Notes: generated from the sequence alone by a model not told the origin. 64,000 nucleotides of DNA from an uncultured Flavobacteriales bacterium (GCA_913020435.1 CAJVZZ010000001.1:197827-261826), one strand, 5' to 3'. Positions 18,903 to 28,225 are shown, counted from the stretch's first letter. Numbers and translations are program-made.

Positions 18903-19898
18903 ATGACAAACTTCAGAGCATATAGAATAGTTGAAACAGCACCGGGGAAATACGATCGGAAAATAGTCGAACAAAATATCAATAACTTACCTGAAGGTAA
19001 TGTGCTGATTAAAGTTGCCTATGCTGGTTTAAATTATAAAGATGCTCTGTCGAGCGCTGGTCATAGAGGAATAACAAAGGAATTCCCACATACTCCAGGC
19101 GTTGACGCAAGTGGAGTAGTGGCTCAATCCAATTCAATTTTATTTCAAGAAGGCGACCAAGTTTTGGTGACTGGTTATGATTTAGGAATGAATACTGATG
19201 GTGGATTTGGAGAGTATATTCGGGTTCCTGCTGAATGGGTAGTTCCACTTCCTGCAACATTTGATTTGCGCAGTGCAATGATTTTAGGAACTGCTGGTTT
19301 TACTGCTGCACTTGCTTTGTACAAAATGGAAATGGCAGGTCAAACACCACAAATGGGCGAATTGGTCGTAACAGGAGCTACCGGTGGAGTGGGGAGTATG
19401 GCTATTTCGATATTTTCTAAAGCCGGTTATGATGTAATCGCTTCTTCAGGTAAAAAGAGTGCTTATGACTATTTGAAAAAATTGGGCGCTGTGCGATGCG
19501 AAGGACGAAAGTTTTGCAATGATGAAAAAAAACGTCCAGTTGCTCGACCTAAATGGGCTGGTGGACTCGATACCGTTGGAGGAAACACATTAACCTCATT
19601 AATGGCATCATGTGGTAAAAACGGCTCTATTGCGGTTTGTGGACTGGTAGGTTCTCCAGAACTTAATGCAACTGTTTACCCATTTCTTTTGAATGGTATA
19701 AACCTTATCGGTGTAGAGTCGGCTGAAACTCCAATGGAGATAAGGATAAAGCTTTGGAATAAGTTATCCAGTATTTGGAAACCAGAGCACCTGGATGAAA
19801 TTGCAACTGATATTTCATTGGATCAATTGGATAAATACATTCTTAAAATTTTAGATGGAAAGACTCAGGGAAGGATTGTTGTAAAGCATGGATCATAA
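18903..19898 (+). CDS. YhdH/YhfP-family quinone oxidoreductase (acrylyl-CoA reductase-like, 331 aa)
   Basis: A zinc-independent MDR-superfamily protein. It has LKVAYAGLNYKDALS-type sequence near residue 40 (here VAYAGLNYKDALSSAGHRGI), FPHTPGVDASGVV, the NADPH-binding VTGATGGVGSMAI near 160, and KWAGGLDTVGGN near 220. These match YhdH/AcuI, which reduces acrylyl-CoA or related enones with NADPH. The catalytic zinc ligands of alcohol dehydrogenases are absent, as expected for the branch. The segment GRKFCNDEKKRPVARPKWAG is a little unusual compared with family members. Position after acs is compatible with acyl-CoA metabolism, but the two need not be co-transcribed. Confidence 0.85.
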   Translation: MTNFRAYRIVETAPGKYDRKIVEQNINNLPEGNVLIKVAYAGLNYKDALSSAGHRGITKEFPHTPGVDASGVVAQSNSILFQEGDQVLVTGYDLGMNTDGGFGEYIRVPAEWVVPLPATFDLRSAMILGTAGFTAALALYKMEMAGQTPQMGELVVTGATGGVGSMAISIFSKAGYDVIASSGKKSAYDYLKKLGAVRCEGRKFCNDEKKRPVARPKWAGGLDTVGGNTLTSLMASCGKNGSIAVCGLVGSPELNATVYPFLLNGINLIGVESAETPMEIRIKLWNKLSSIWKPEHLDEIATDISLDQLDKYILKILDGKTQGRIVVKHGS

Positions 19899-20146
19899 TT
19901 TTTAGTTGTAAATAATTGAAAATCAAAAATTTAAATTGGTAAGTTCTAATGATTATGATCTAAAGGATTAAACTGGCTCTGGTAAAGATTATTGGATGTT
20001 TATAGGCAAAAACTGGTCTATTAATACCCGTTTCTATTTTTTAATTGTGATAATCAATTGTGCGATGAATCGAAGGACCTTATTTTAGGGTCATTAATAA
20101 GTTGGGCATCATGGTTGGTAGGTTGCACTTTGATAAGGGATATGAC

Positions 20147-20638
20147 TTACTTACGACGTTTTTTCTTTTCTACCTTATGCATTTTGATTAGAGCCTGGTT
20201 TTCTCCGTTGCTTGAAATCTGAACTTCTAGAAAATGCATTCCACTTTTGTGATACTTAATCACGGTTGGGAGATCGTAGCGTTTATTTTCGAAACGGGCC
20301 GTTCTTTTATTCTTTTTGGTTAACGTAAAAAAGATCCGTTCATCTTCATTGTACCCATAAAGTTTTGCTGATAGTAGTACCTTTCCTTCTCTGGATTCTA
20401 ACCAAAGATGTTCATTCATAGTAGTGTCTCCATCTTCCTTTACTGTAAAATTGAATCCTTCGTAAAGAGTATCAGAAACGGGTTTCCATACTTCAAATAT
20501 TTCAGAGTGATCTTGGCGTATTTCCCATTCTCCAAGTATCCAATTGTAATTATTTAGATCTGGTTTATGCTCGCAACTGCTTAAAACCAATAAAGTAGTC
20601 GCAAATAGTAGGAACTTAAATTTCAAAAAGTTACGCAT
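20147..20638 (-). CDS. Small lipoprotein with DUF6265-like domain (163 aa)
   Basis: The product starts MRNFLKFKFLLFATTLLVLS and has the lipobox LVLSSC, so it should be a lipoprotein. The mature part begins WILGEWEIRQDHSEIFEVW and contains SDTLYEGFNFTV, a beta-rich pattern like the DUF6265 family. The C-terminus is strongly basic (KKKRRK). Its ATG overlaps the stop of the E1 gene by 8 bp (ATGCGTAA), so it is translationally coupled to that metabolic gene, although no functional link is obvious. A longer in-frame extension upstream runs inside the E1 coding region and is not the real start. Confidence 0.75.
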   Translation of the reverse strand: MRNFLKFKFLLFATTLLVLSSCEHKPDLNNYNWILGEWEIRQDHSEIFEVWKPVSDTLYEGFNFTVKEDGDTTMNEHLWLESREGKVLLSAKLYGYNEDERIFFTLTKKNKRTARFENKRYDLPTVIKYHKSGMHFLEVQISSNGENQALIKMHKVEKKKRRK

Positions 20639-23063
20639 GAATTGCAGGGAAGTTATTAGGGTTTGATTCAGACATAATTTTGTACGCTGCTTCAACAATA
20701 TCTTCAATACTTGGTTTCGAGAAATAGTCTCCATCTGAACCATAAGCAGGGCGATGTGCTTTAGCAGTAAGTGTAATTGGTTTAGCATCCAGATACTGAT
20801 AACCTCCTTGATTTTCAATTACTTGCTGCATCATAAATGCAGAAGCACCACCAGGAACATCTTCATCAATGAATAAAATTCTACTTGTTTTCTTAAGCGA
20901 TTCTACAATGCTTTCATCAATATCAAAAGGGAGTAAAGTTTGAATGTCAATAACTTCAGCACTAATTCCCAGTTCCGTCATTTCTTTAGTCGCAGCCTCT
21001 ACCATTCTTACCATTGAACCATAAGTAACCAGCGTAATGTCACTTCCTTCTTTTATGATTTCAGGAATTCCAAGTGGAGTTTTGAATTCACCCAAATTAG
21101 AGGGTAAGTTTTCTTTTAAACGATATCCGTTTAAGCTTTCGATTACGATTGCAGGTTCTTCAGCACTCATTAAGGTATTGTACATTCCCGCAGCTTGTGT
21201 CATGTTTCTAGGAACACAGACATGAATACCTCGAACGGCGCCTAAAATCATTCCCATAGGCGATCCTGAATGCCAAACACCTTCTAGTCTATGGCCACGA
21301 GTTCTAATAATAACGGGTGCTCTTTGGCCACCTTTTGTTCGGTACTGAACAGTCGCTAAATCGTCACTTATTAATTGAATTGCATAATGCACATAATCTA
21401 AATATTGAATCTCTGCAATTGGGCGAAGCCCCCTCATTGAAAGTCCAATTGCCTGGCCAATTATTGTACACTCTCGAATTCCAGTATCGAAGACACGGTG
21501 CACCCCGTATTTGTCTTGAAGACCTTCAAGACCTTGATTCACTCCACCAATTCTACCAGCATCTTCACCAAAAATGACCAATTCCGGGTTTTTGCTCAAT
21601 AGCTTGTCGAAGTTGTCTCTCAGTATTTCTCTTCCGTCAACCTTATTGTCACTTTCGTAGTTAGGTTCAACAGGAAGCACTTCCAATGCATTGCCTTTAG
21701 AGTCATTGTATAAAAATGAATCGTATCTGTGTTCGTTGTTTGATAATTCAGTTTTATACCAATTGATTAGACTTTGCTTCGCTGGATTACTGTCTTTTCT
21801 TATGTAACGAATTGTTTTTCGAATGGCCACGAAAATATCTCTTCGCTCAGGTTCTGAAATAGCTTTTAAATCACTACTTAATTTCTGAACGAAATTTTTG
21901 TTTTCACTAGCTGAAGCAGTGGCTTCAATTAAAGCAACTGCAGTGTTTTGTTCAGCTTTAATTTCGAACAAGAAAGCAGCCCAAGCTGCTTTTTTAGCAT
22001 CGCGAACTTCTTTTTTGCATTCTTTTACTATGGTATCTAATTCTTCATCATTAGTTGCACCAAGTTCAATCATCCATTTGCGATATTGAACGATACAATC
22101 GTATTCTGTTTCCCAAGTAAGTCGGTCAGCAGACTTGTAGCGCTCGTGTGAGCCAGAAGTTGAGTGTCCTTGTGGTTGAGTTACTTCTTCAACATGCACC
22201 AAGACAGGAACATGCTCATCTCGAGCAACTCTGACAGCTTCATCGTAAGTCAAACACAAATTTCTATAATCCCAGCCTTTTACATTAAAGATTTGGAAAC
22301 CATTGGTTCCTTCTTGTCTCTGAAAACCAGCAAGTGCTTCAGAAATACTTGCTTTTGTAGTTTGAAATTCTTTTGGTACTGAAATGCCATGACCATCATC
22401 CCATACAGACATAACCATGGGAACGCTCAATACTGCAGCAGCATTCATCGCTTCCCAAAACATTCCTTCAGAAGTACTTGCATCGCCAATAGTTCCAAAA
22501 GCTACTTCGTTTCCGTTATTCGAAAAATTCTTTTTGTCTTTTAATTCTGGTGAGTTTCTGTAAAATTTAGAGGCATAAGCTAATCCTAACAGTCTAGGCA
22601 TTTGGCTAGCAGTCGGTGAAATATCGGCAGAGGCATTTTTCATTTCGGTTTGAGGCAACCAATCTCCGTTTTCATCAATAAAACGAGAGGCGTAATGTCC
22701 ATTCATTTGACGGCCACCAGAAGCAGGTTCAGCCTCTACAGAAGGGTGAGCATAAAGTTGAGCGAAAAATTGTTGGACCGTAAGTAACCCAGCAGCCATC
22801 ATCATGGTTTGATCTCGATAATAACCACTTCTCCAATCGCCATTTTTCCATTGTTTTGCAAGGGCTATTTGAGCGATTTCCTTCCCGTCTCCAAAAATTC
22901 CAAATTTGGCTTTTCCAGTAAGTACTTCACGGCGACCCAATAAACTAGTTTCACGGCTAAGAGTTGCCAATCTAAAATCGGCAAGCAATTCTTTTCTAGC
23001 TTCTTCTGGAATTGTTTTTACGGCTGCCTCAACTGCCTCAATTGTTTCATTTTGTTCTGCCAT
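20631..23063 (-). CDS. Thiamine-diphosphate 2-oxoacid dehydrogenase E1, fused alpha and beta subunits (810 aa)
   Basis: This single chain joins E1-alpha and E1-beta. The alpha half has YYRDQTMMMAAG near residue 85 and the ThDP/Mg motif GDASTSEGMFWEAMNAA near 205. The beta half starts about residue 475 with EILRDNFDKLLSKNPELVIFGED style sequence and continues with GVHRVFDTGIRECTIIGQAIG. It decarboxylates a branched-chain or related 2-oxoacid and passes the acyl group to an E2 partner that is not in the window. Such fusions are common in Bacteroidota. The start is ATG 23063: an ATG in the same frame at 23117 lies inside the promoter element. Confidence 0.88.
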   Translation of the reverse strand: MAEQNETIEAVEAAVKTIPEEARKELLADFRLATLSRETSLLGRREVLTGKAKFGIFGDGKEIAQIALAKQWKNGDWRSGYYRDQTMMMAAGLLTVQQFFAQLYAHPSVEAEPASGGRQMNGHYASRFIDENGDWLPQTEMKNASADISPTASQMPRLLGLAYASKFYRNSPELKDKKNFSNNGNEVAFGTIGDASTSEGMFWEAMNAAAVLSVPMVMSVWDDGHGISVPKEFQTTKASISEALAGFQRQEGTNGFQIFNVKGWDYRNLCLTYDEAVRVARDEHVPVLVHVEEVTQPQGHSTSGSHERYKSADRLTWETEYDCIVQYRKWMIELGATNDEELDTIVKECKKEVRDAKKAAWAAFLFEIKAEQNTAVALIEATASASENKNFVQKLSSDLKAISEPERRDIFVAIRKTIRYIRKDSNPAKQSLINWYKTELSNNEHRYDSFLYNDSKGNALEVLPVEPNYESDNKVDGREILRDNFDKLLSKNPELVIFGEDAGRIGGVNQGLEGLQDKYGVHRVFDTGIRECTIIGQAIGLSMRGLRPIAEIQYLDYVHYAIQLISDDLATVQYRTKGGQRAPVIIRTRGHRLEGVWHSGSPMGMILGAVRGIHVCVPRNMTQAAGMYNTLMSAEEPAIVIESLNGYRLKENLPSNLGEFKTPLGIPEIIKEGSDITLVTYGSMVRMVEAATKEMTELGISAEVIDIQTLLPFDIDESIVESLKKTSRILFIDEDVPGGASAFMMQQVIENQGGYQYLDAKPITLTAKAHRPAYGSDGDYFSKPSIEDIVEAAYKIMSESNPNNFPAIHA

Positions 23064-23114
23064 ATCCGAAATTTTAAATCTACAAGCACCGTGGAAACGT
23101 ACTTTTTGGGAACG

Positions 23115-23122
23115 CAAAAGTA
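23115..23122 (-). promoter_or_regulatory. -7 promoter element TACTTTTG for the E1 fusion gene
   Basis: Minus strand reads TTACTTTTGCG, an exact TAnnTTTG match about 50 nt before ATG 23063. It overlaps the alternative ATG at 23117, which argues against that longer start. Confidence 0.55.
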
Positions 23123-23242
23123 ACTATAATCGAAGCATTACAAAAAGAACAGAATTGACCTTTAAAATGAGTCTGAACGGCTGATATATGAAGCTTTTTG
23201 AGGTACGAACTATGATTTCATATACATTGTTAACATTTGTCT

Positions 23243-24643
23243 TTATTCCACAATGAATATGCTATCTCCTTTAATTTTATATGGGATACCTGTTAAATCG
23301 AAGAGTTTAGCATAGGCATCTTGAGGGTTTTTATGTTTTGTATTTATAAAGTGATCAATTCCGTCAATCTTTTCTTGATTCATTCCAAGTTTTGTAAAGG
23401 TAGACGCTATGCAATCCTTTGGAAACCTTGTTAAAGAATCTTTACTAAACTTAGCCAATTCACGATTCATTTTAAAGATATTATCTGATTTATTATCTCC
23501 ATCTATTGCAGCACAAGCCGCCCACACAGCAAGAGAGCCTCCGCTGTAATTCAGTTGCTCATACCCTTTTTTATGTGGAGCTTCCAAGCTGACTTTTTGC
23601 AAATCCTCAATACTTTCTACTAAATATTTGTTCAGAAAAGTATTGAATCCTTTTTCCGTAAGCATTCCAAGCCTCACCATTCCGCGGTGACTGATTATTT
23701 CTGCTCCACCTTCATTCATCCATCTCATGTCATCCATTCCAATATGAGATTGCCAAATATGACCCATTTCGTGTGCCATAAATGTTCTCAACTTCATAGT
23801 TACTTTAGCGATAGGTATTGAATCAAAAGACCCAGACATAATTCCAGCAAACTGCCCATTTTGTGCACCACCACCTATGCCAAATCCTTTGCCTGCATTT
23901 CTAGAATTCTTATCATAGGTCATTTGTATCATTAGTTTACCGTTAAGCACCTTACCAAACTCTTTATTGTATAATGTCATAAATTTTTCTGCAGTAGAAA
24001 GAACATCTGCTCGGAGTGATGAGGGAAAGTCATTGTCTAGTAACAGCTGCACTTGTTCAGATTCTGTGATCATATCACGATTTCCGAAAAAGACAAAATA
24101 ACCTGAACCTTTTATTGCTATATCTTCAGTTGAATCTGAATTTGGGACTAGTATGCTCTCATCTTTAAGTCCTATGAATGAATAACGCAAATCAAAATTA
24201 TGCATCATTTCGACTAGTCCAAGTAATCTGATTTTAGAGGCGAATCCTAGTGGTCCAGTATTAATGCTCACTCCCTGATTAAAATTTGCAAAAGGTTGCG
24301 GAGCATAAAATACTATTTTTTTGTACGTTTTTACATTTACACTTATCTTCTTGAACGCGCTTTTATCTTTTTTTTCTAACCAAGAATATCCTGATTCATC
24401 TTTAGTAAAATGAAAATCCTCTGGCAAATCCCACGAAGAATCGTGGTATTTTTTAGTCTCAGGTCCTGTCATGATACCTATGACCGACTGATCAAAATTA
24501 TAATCTATATGCCACGAATCGTTATCCGTGTGTATTACGGTTACCTCGCCTTTTACTGTTCCTAAACCATTAAGTTCACTTAGAGCAAAACACCCAAGTA
24601 AAAATATTACGGATGTGATTATAATTATTTTTTTATATTTCAT
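23243..24643 (-). CDS. Lipoprotein with gluzincin-type zinc-protease motif (466 aa)
   Basis: The N-terminus MKYKKIIIITSVIFLLGC has a lipobox (FLLGC). A zinc-binding HEMGH lies near residue 290 and a glutamate follows in WMNEGGAE, giving the HExxH-(about 20)-E arrangement of gluzincins such as the M1/MA-like clan. The N-terminal half is beta-rich and not recognised. The motif order suggests an envelope metallopeptidase, but the overall sequence did not match a family I can name, so it could also be a non-peptidase relative. It follows the PspC operon on the same strand after 98 bp. Confidence 0.6.
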   Translation of the reverse strand: MKYKKIIIITSVIFLLGCFALSELNGLGTVKGEVTVIHTDNDSWHIDYNFDQSVIGIMTGPETKKYHDSSWDLPEDFHFTKDESGYSWLEKKDKSAFKKISVNVKTYKKIVFYAPQPFANFNQGVSINTGPLGFASKIRLLGLVEMMHNFDLRYSFIGLKDESILVPNSDSTEDIAIKGSGYFVFFGNRDMITESEQVQLLLDNDFPSSLRADVLSTAEKFMTLYNKEFGKVLNGKLMIQMTYDKNSRNAGKGFGIGGGAQNGQFAGIMSGSFDSIPIAKVTMKLRTFMAHEMGHIWQSHIGMDDMRWMNEGGAEIISHRGMVRLGMLTEKGFNTFLNKYLVESIEDLQKVSLEAPHKKGYEQLNYSGGSLAVWAACAAIDGDNKSDNIFKMNRELAKFSKDSLTRFPKDCIASTFTKLGMNQEKIDGIDHFINTKHKNPQDAYAKLFDLTGIPYKIKGDSIFIVE

Positions 24644-24741
24644 TTCTTATTGATGTTAGAACATTTATTAAGCCAAATCTGTTTCCAGATAACTTCTTTA
24701 AATTCTTCTAAATTTAAACGAACCAATCAACCACCCAAGGC

Positions 24742-26562
24742 CTATCCAAACACATTAAAAGGACTTGGGAAGACTGGATATTTATGAGTTAATTGCCTAG
24801 ATAAAAGCGCAGCAGTTGCGTTAGTATCAATTATAGGTGCTACAACCTTTGTTTTTATTTTGTATTTAGGAACAACGGGGTTTCTGGACTGCCTCTCGCG
24901 TCTATCTTTTTTTCTAGATCGAATTCCGTCTTTAGTCATATCTAAGTGCAAACATTCCAATCCATTTTCAGTCATAGTCCAATAATTACTCAGCATATAT
25001 TTATCGCGAGTGGAGGTAGTGTTTTTGATATCGTAGATCAACCAACCGCTTGTTTTATCTAGATATATCGTTTTTCCAATAGGAATTGAAACAATGATTT
25101 TTACGCTTTGCTTTCGGAACAAATCTTTTTTTCTAAGGATAAAATAAGGGTCAAATTTTATTGAATTATCAGTAATACTATAACTGTATTCAATATTCTC
25201 AGCTCTCTCGATTGCTCCTTTATACGTTGCTCCATGCGCTTCTTGTACAATTTTTATGGTTATACTATCGGTGTTGTTTTCAGTGATATCCAATTCAACA
25301 GCAGTTAAGTAAAGCTTATCTTCATAACTTTTAAGGACAAAAAAGTCATCATTATCGTCATAGGGAACTGCATCTATAGGAAAATGACTGTCATTTGCTG
25401 AAAGGTAAATCGTATCGGCAACAGTAGGTGCCAAGCTAAAGGACGAAATCACTTTGTCTTCTTTAGAGAATTCATTTCCGATTTGTAATCCAGTAACAAT
25501 TAATAAGACAATTCCTGCAAACCAAGCTAAGGTAACACCACCTCCAATACTTCGTGGAAGAGATTGTATGTTAAATAGAATTTTAAGTCCTGCATAAAGC
25601 ATGGCTAAAATGGGTATTCCAGCTGCTAGCCCTAGTCCTATCGTAATTGCAATCCGCTGATAACTAGTAAGAAACAAGATATCATACATTTCTTTAATGG
25701 AGAAAGAGTTGTAGTTCCAACCAATATGAGACATTCCGTTCATATTTCCCAAACCAAATAGAGATGCCACAAGGGAAATAAGGAATAATCCTCCAAGAAT
25801 TATCAGAATAATTCCAAAGAATTTTCCAATAAAAGTAAGAACGAGTTTTACAATACTGAAGATGAAGTTGAATAGGGTTCCGAAGAAACCTTTAATTTTT
25901 CCAGAGTCAACATCACGGCCAAATTGATCAGCTTTTTCGCCTAAATGACTGAATTTTTTTTTTAAATGTTCAGCTTCCTCCCCAACGCTCTGACGAATAC
26001 TATCAATATCTATTTTTTGACCCTTCATTTGAAGTTTATCCGAAGTGGTTTTTGCTTCAGGCGTAATTGCCCAAAGTATTAGGTAAATAATTACTCCAGA
26101 TCCACCAAAGAAAACAATGGCTATAAATAGTAGACGAACAATTATTGGGTCAACTCCAAAGTAATGAGCGGTTCCGCTGGAAACACCACCTAAAACTTTA
26201 CTATCAGGATCTCTAAAAAAACGTTTAGGACCTCTTTTGGTTTGTTCAGAATATGCTTCTTCTTCGTATGCTTTTTCTGAAGAATAGGATTCAGTTTCGC
26301 TATCTTCAAATTGCTCAGGCTGTCCCATTATGGCTATGACTTCATCAACATCAAATTGAGAAATCACCTGCTTGCGATCGTTTACTTTTTCGTGAAATAT
26401 TTCGGCTATTCTAGATTCAATATCGATTAGAATTTCTTCTCCTCCCTTTGTACTTCCAAATTTCAGTTTAATAGAATGGAGATAATCTTGTAATTTATTA
26501 AAAGCTCCTTCATCAATATTGAAAATAATGCTGCTTATGTTTATGGTTACTGTCTTGTTCAT
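24742..26562 (-). CDS. PspC domain envelope-stress membrane protein (606 aa)
   Basis: An N-terminal region of about 90 residues (MNKTVTINISSIIFNIDEGA) is typical of Bacteroidota PspC proteins. The PspC domain follows at about 115-175 with RFFRDPDSKVLGGVSSGTAH and IIYLILWAITP. A charged linker leads to several TM helices (about 225-365) and an extracytoplasmic beta-rich domain with KTIYLDKTSGWL. PspC proteins sense or respond to membrane stress. It lies 24 bp after the PadR-type regulator, so the two are co-transcribed, the usual arrangement in this phylum. Confidence 0.85.
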   Translation of the reverse strand: MNKTVTINISSIIFNIDEGAFNKLQDYLHSIKLKFGSTKGGEEILIDIESRIAEIFHEKVNDRKQVISQFDVDEVIAIMGQPEQFEDSETESYSSEKAYEEEAYSEQTKRGPKRFFRDPDSKVLGGVSSGTAHYFGVDPIIVRLLFIAIVFFGGSGVIIYLILWAITPEAKTTSDKLQMKGQKIDIDSIRQSVGEEAEHLKKKFSHLGEKADQFGRDVDSGKIKGFFGTLFNFIFSIVKLVLTFIGKFFGIILIILGGLFLISLVASLFGLGNMNGMSHIGWNYNSFSIKEMYDILFLTSYQRIAITIGLGLAAGIPILAMLYAGLKILFNIQSLPRSIGGGVTLAWFAGIVLLIVTGLQIGNEFSKEDKVISSFSLAPTVADTIYLSANDSHFPIDAVPYDDNDDFFVLKSYEDKLYLTAVELDITENNTDSITIKIVQEAHGATYKGAIERAENIEYSYSITDNSIKFDPYFILRKKDLFRKQSVKIIVSIPIGKTIYLDKTSGWLIYDIKNTTSTRDKYMLSNYWTMTENGLECLHLDMTKDGIRSRKKDRRERQSRNPVVPKYKIKTKVVAPIIDTNATAALLSRQLTHKYPVFPSPFNVFG

Positions 26563-26586
26563 GGTGTGTGTATCTTCAGTTGTTGT

Positions 26587-26916
26587 CTACTTTTTTGATC
26601 TAATCTTCTGAACCGCATTTTGTAATTCTTTCCAGCTGCTGTCCAATTCTAGGCTGAATGATTTCCCCAATTCTGTTAATTGAAAATATTTTCTCGGTGG
26701 TCCCGAATTAGATTCCTCCCAACGATAGGTAAGAAGTCCGTCGTTTTTTAGCCGAGTAAGCAAAGGGTAAAGGGTCCCTTCAACTACAATGAGTTTAGAA
26801 GCTTTGAGTTCGTTCAGAATATCGGAAGGATATGCCTCATTCTTTTCTAGAATGGAAAGGATACAGAGTTCCAGAATTCCTTTGCGCATTTGCGCTTTTG
26901 TGTTTTCAATGTTCAT
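26587..26916 (-). CDS. PadR-family transcriptional regulator (109 aa)
   Basis: Small winged-helix protein with the PadR opening MRKGILELCILSILEKNEAY, the recognition-helix region EGTLYPLLTRLKNDGLLTYR, and the wing GPPRKYFQLTELGK. It has a short C-terminal helix for dimerisation. PadR proteins in Bacteroidota commonly control an adjacent PspC gene. It starts 2 bp after the stop of the upstream small exported protein and is followed by PspC, forming a three-gene operon. A direct repeat upstream of the operon is a candidate operator for autoregulation. Confidence 0.88.
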   Translation of the reverse strand: MNIENTKAQMRKGILELCILSILEKNEAYPSDILNELKASKLIVVEGTLYPLLTRLKNDGLLTYRWEESNSGPPRKYFQLTELGKSFSLELDSSWKELQNAVQKIRSKK

Positions 26917-26918
26917 GT

Positions 26919-27371
26919 TTACTTGTGGTCTTTTACGGTGATATCACCATAGAATGAAATCATGGTTTTAGGTTTTTCATTAGAAAAGGTAATAAAGTGA
27001 ATTTCGTTGAACCGTTTTCCATTTCTATCAACATAAGGTAAAATGTCGTTATTGCTGTCTTTATTTCCTTCCCAGTCGATTTTTTCGTATCCGCTTTTCT
27101 TTAAATCTTTCAATAATCCCTCCCAATTGGATTGACTGTAGTCGTTAAAAGTTAAAAATTTGATAGAAGTTAAATCACCTTTTACAGAGTTCATTCTGTC
27201 GTTAATATCCATATCAAAAACTATAGCGTCAATCATGTCTTTAGAAAATGAGAAGGCTGTTACTCCATTTTTAGAGGCGTATTGAGTATGAATGTCTCCT
27301 TGCGGTGCGGGAGTGAAACTCATCAGGAAAATTGAGCTTGCGAGGACTGTTGTTTTAATTATTTGAATCAT
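26919..27371 (-). CDS. Small exported protein of unknown function (150 aa)
   Basis: Starts MIQIIKTTVLASSIFLMSFT, a signal peptide with likely cleavage after about residue 22. The mature protein contains SFSKDMIDAIVFDMDINDRM and SIKFLTFNDYSQSNW, resembling DUF4252-type exported proteins, but I am not certain of the family. ATG 27371 is preferred over an earlier in-frame ATG at 27428 because the promoter lies between them. It heads the PadR-PspC operon with a 2-bp gap, suggesting a role in the same envelope response. Confidence 0.65.
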   Translation of the reverse strand: MIQIIKTTVLASSIFLMSFTPAPQGDIHTQYASKNGVTAFSFSKDMIDAIVFDMDINDRMNSVKGDLTSIKFLTFNDYSQSNWEGLLKDLKKSGYEKIDWEGNKDSNNDILPYVDRNGKRFNEIHFITFSNEKPKTMISFYGDITVKDHK

Positions 27372-27391
27372 AGTATTGCTGTATTGCCAAA

Positions 27392-27399
27392 CAAAGATA
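27392..27399 (-). promoter_or_regulatory. -7 promoter element TATCTTTG for the PadR-PspC operon
   Basis: Exact TAnnTTTG on the minus strand, 20 nt before ATG 27371. The candidate operator repeats lie just upstream (27413-27436), where a repressor could occlude RNA polymerase. Confidence 0.6.
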
Positions 27400-27412
27400 T
27401 GTTTTAAAGAAG

Positions 27413-27436
27413 GTACTATGTAAAACAAAGTACTAT
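27413..27436. promoter_or_regulatory. Candidate PadR operator: two GTACTAT repeats 17 bp apart
   Basis: GTACTAT occurs at 27413-27419 and 27430-27436 in direct orientation, with ACAAA between. The position just upstream of the -7 element of the PadR-containing operon and the near two-turn helical spacing fit an autoregulatory binding site. Assignment to PadR is inference from position. Confidence 0.4.
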
Positions 27437-27519
27437 ATATTTTAAGAAAGGTTGTATTTAGGGCTGAGTGGTTGAGTGAAAGTTTGGTGATTTAATTTTT
27501 ACTATTCGAAATTAATAAT

Positions 27520-27603
27520 CGTTATGTCATGCTGAATTTATTTTAGCATCTCACTTTTGATTATTCAGTTTTTTGGAGATGCCGCAACGAACTCAGGATG
27601 ACT
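27520..27603. repeat. Dispersed bipartite palindromic repeat, copy B
   Basis: Begins GTCATGCTGAATTTATTTTA then GCATCTC and ends GGAGATGCCG with ACTCAGGATGACTC, the same bipartite layout as the copies at 14516 and 60913. It fills part of the 825-bp gap between 27429 and 28253. That gap also contains a terminator, a decayed gene fragment and the helicase promoter. Confidence 0.55.
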
Positions 27604-27636
27604 CTAAAGAAGAAAAACGATTAAATAAGAAACAAA

Positions 27637-27660
27637 AAAGCGAAGGAGAAACTTCGCTTT
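27637..27660 (-). terminator. Rho-independent terminator
   Basis: Stem AAAGCGAAG / CTTCGCTTT with a six-base loop and, on the minus strand, six T after the GC stem. It lies about 27 nt past the stop of the decayed fragment at 27687-28017 and has stayed intact although the gene has not. Confidence 0.75.
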
Positions 27661-27686
27661 AGATTATCTACATAGCATAGATTGCT

Positions 27687-28017
27687 CTATGCAGGTACAA
27701 ACTCACAGGCAACTATTGTTCTTATATTCCTTTTATCCTGGAATCCAAGATCCGCGTTTTCGATTAAACGAATCAGTTCATTGATCTAGAGTTCCTGCGG
27801 AATACTTTCTTTTACTCATGTTTACAGCTTCTAATTTAACAGCAGTAGGATACGACAAAACAACGCGGTCGACTAATCATTCTGTTTTACCAGTTTGGGG
27901 AAAGTTGAGTTCATCTTTAATGTGTTTATCCAAACCATGTTTTGAACCAGTTATTGCTATACATTTTATATTTGAGTCTAGCTTAGATAAATTGCCTGTA
28001 GCGTCAGATAATCGAGT
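27687..28017 (-). pseudogene. Decayed gene fragment of unknown family
   Basis: On the minus strand a frame opens at 28017 and reads LSDATGNLSKLDSNIKCIAI, then GLDKHIKDELNFPQTGKTE, a TGA stop, LVDRVVLSYPTAVKLEAVNM and SKRKYSAGTLDQ. After a one-base shift it continues ELIRLIENADLGFQDKRNI and RTIVACEFVPA to a TAG at 27687. Composition is protein-like throughout, and a clean terminator follows. I do not recognise the family. The plus-strand 74-codon frame over the same bases is its antisense shadow. Confidence 0.45.
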
Positions 28018-28225
28018 TCATTTTGAGATATCTATTCAATAAAATAGTTGGATTAAGTTTATCGATTATCACAAAACAATAAATCACATAATTTCTTAGT
28101 GAGATTTGAATAAAAAACGTCTTTGTTGCAGTAATATCTAGCCTATACTTTAGATTTATTTCATCTTAAAACGAATTGATTTAGTAGAACATGACTGATT
28201 CTGGCTCTAAGAGTTTAATTAATAG

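Noticed and set aside
19899..20146. Plus-strand stretch reading GKDYWMFIGKNWSINTRFYF
   Set aside because: Only about 38 codons, no start context and no recognisable family; likely chance.
27818..28042. 74-codon plus-strand frame
   Set aside because: Antisense to the decayed minus-strand fragment, which has a terminator and better composition.
6380..28184. Shared 14-mer ACGAATTGATTTAG upstream of two promoters (6380 and 28171)
   Set aside because: In an AT-rich 64-kb window a 14-mer match is expected by chance; distances to the -7 elements differ (62 and 55 bp).
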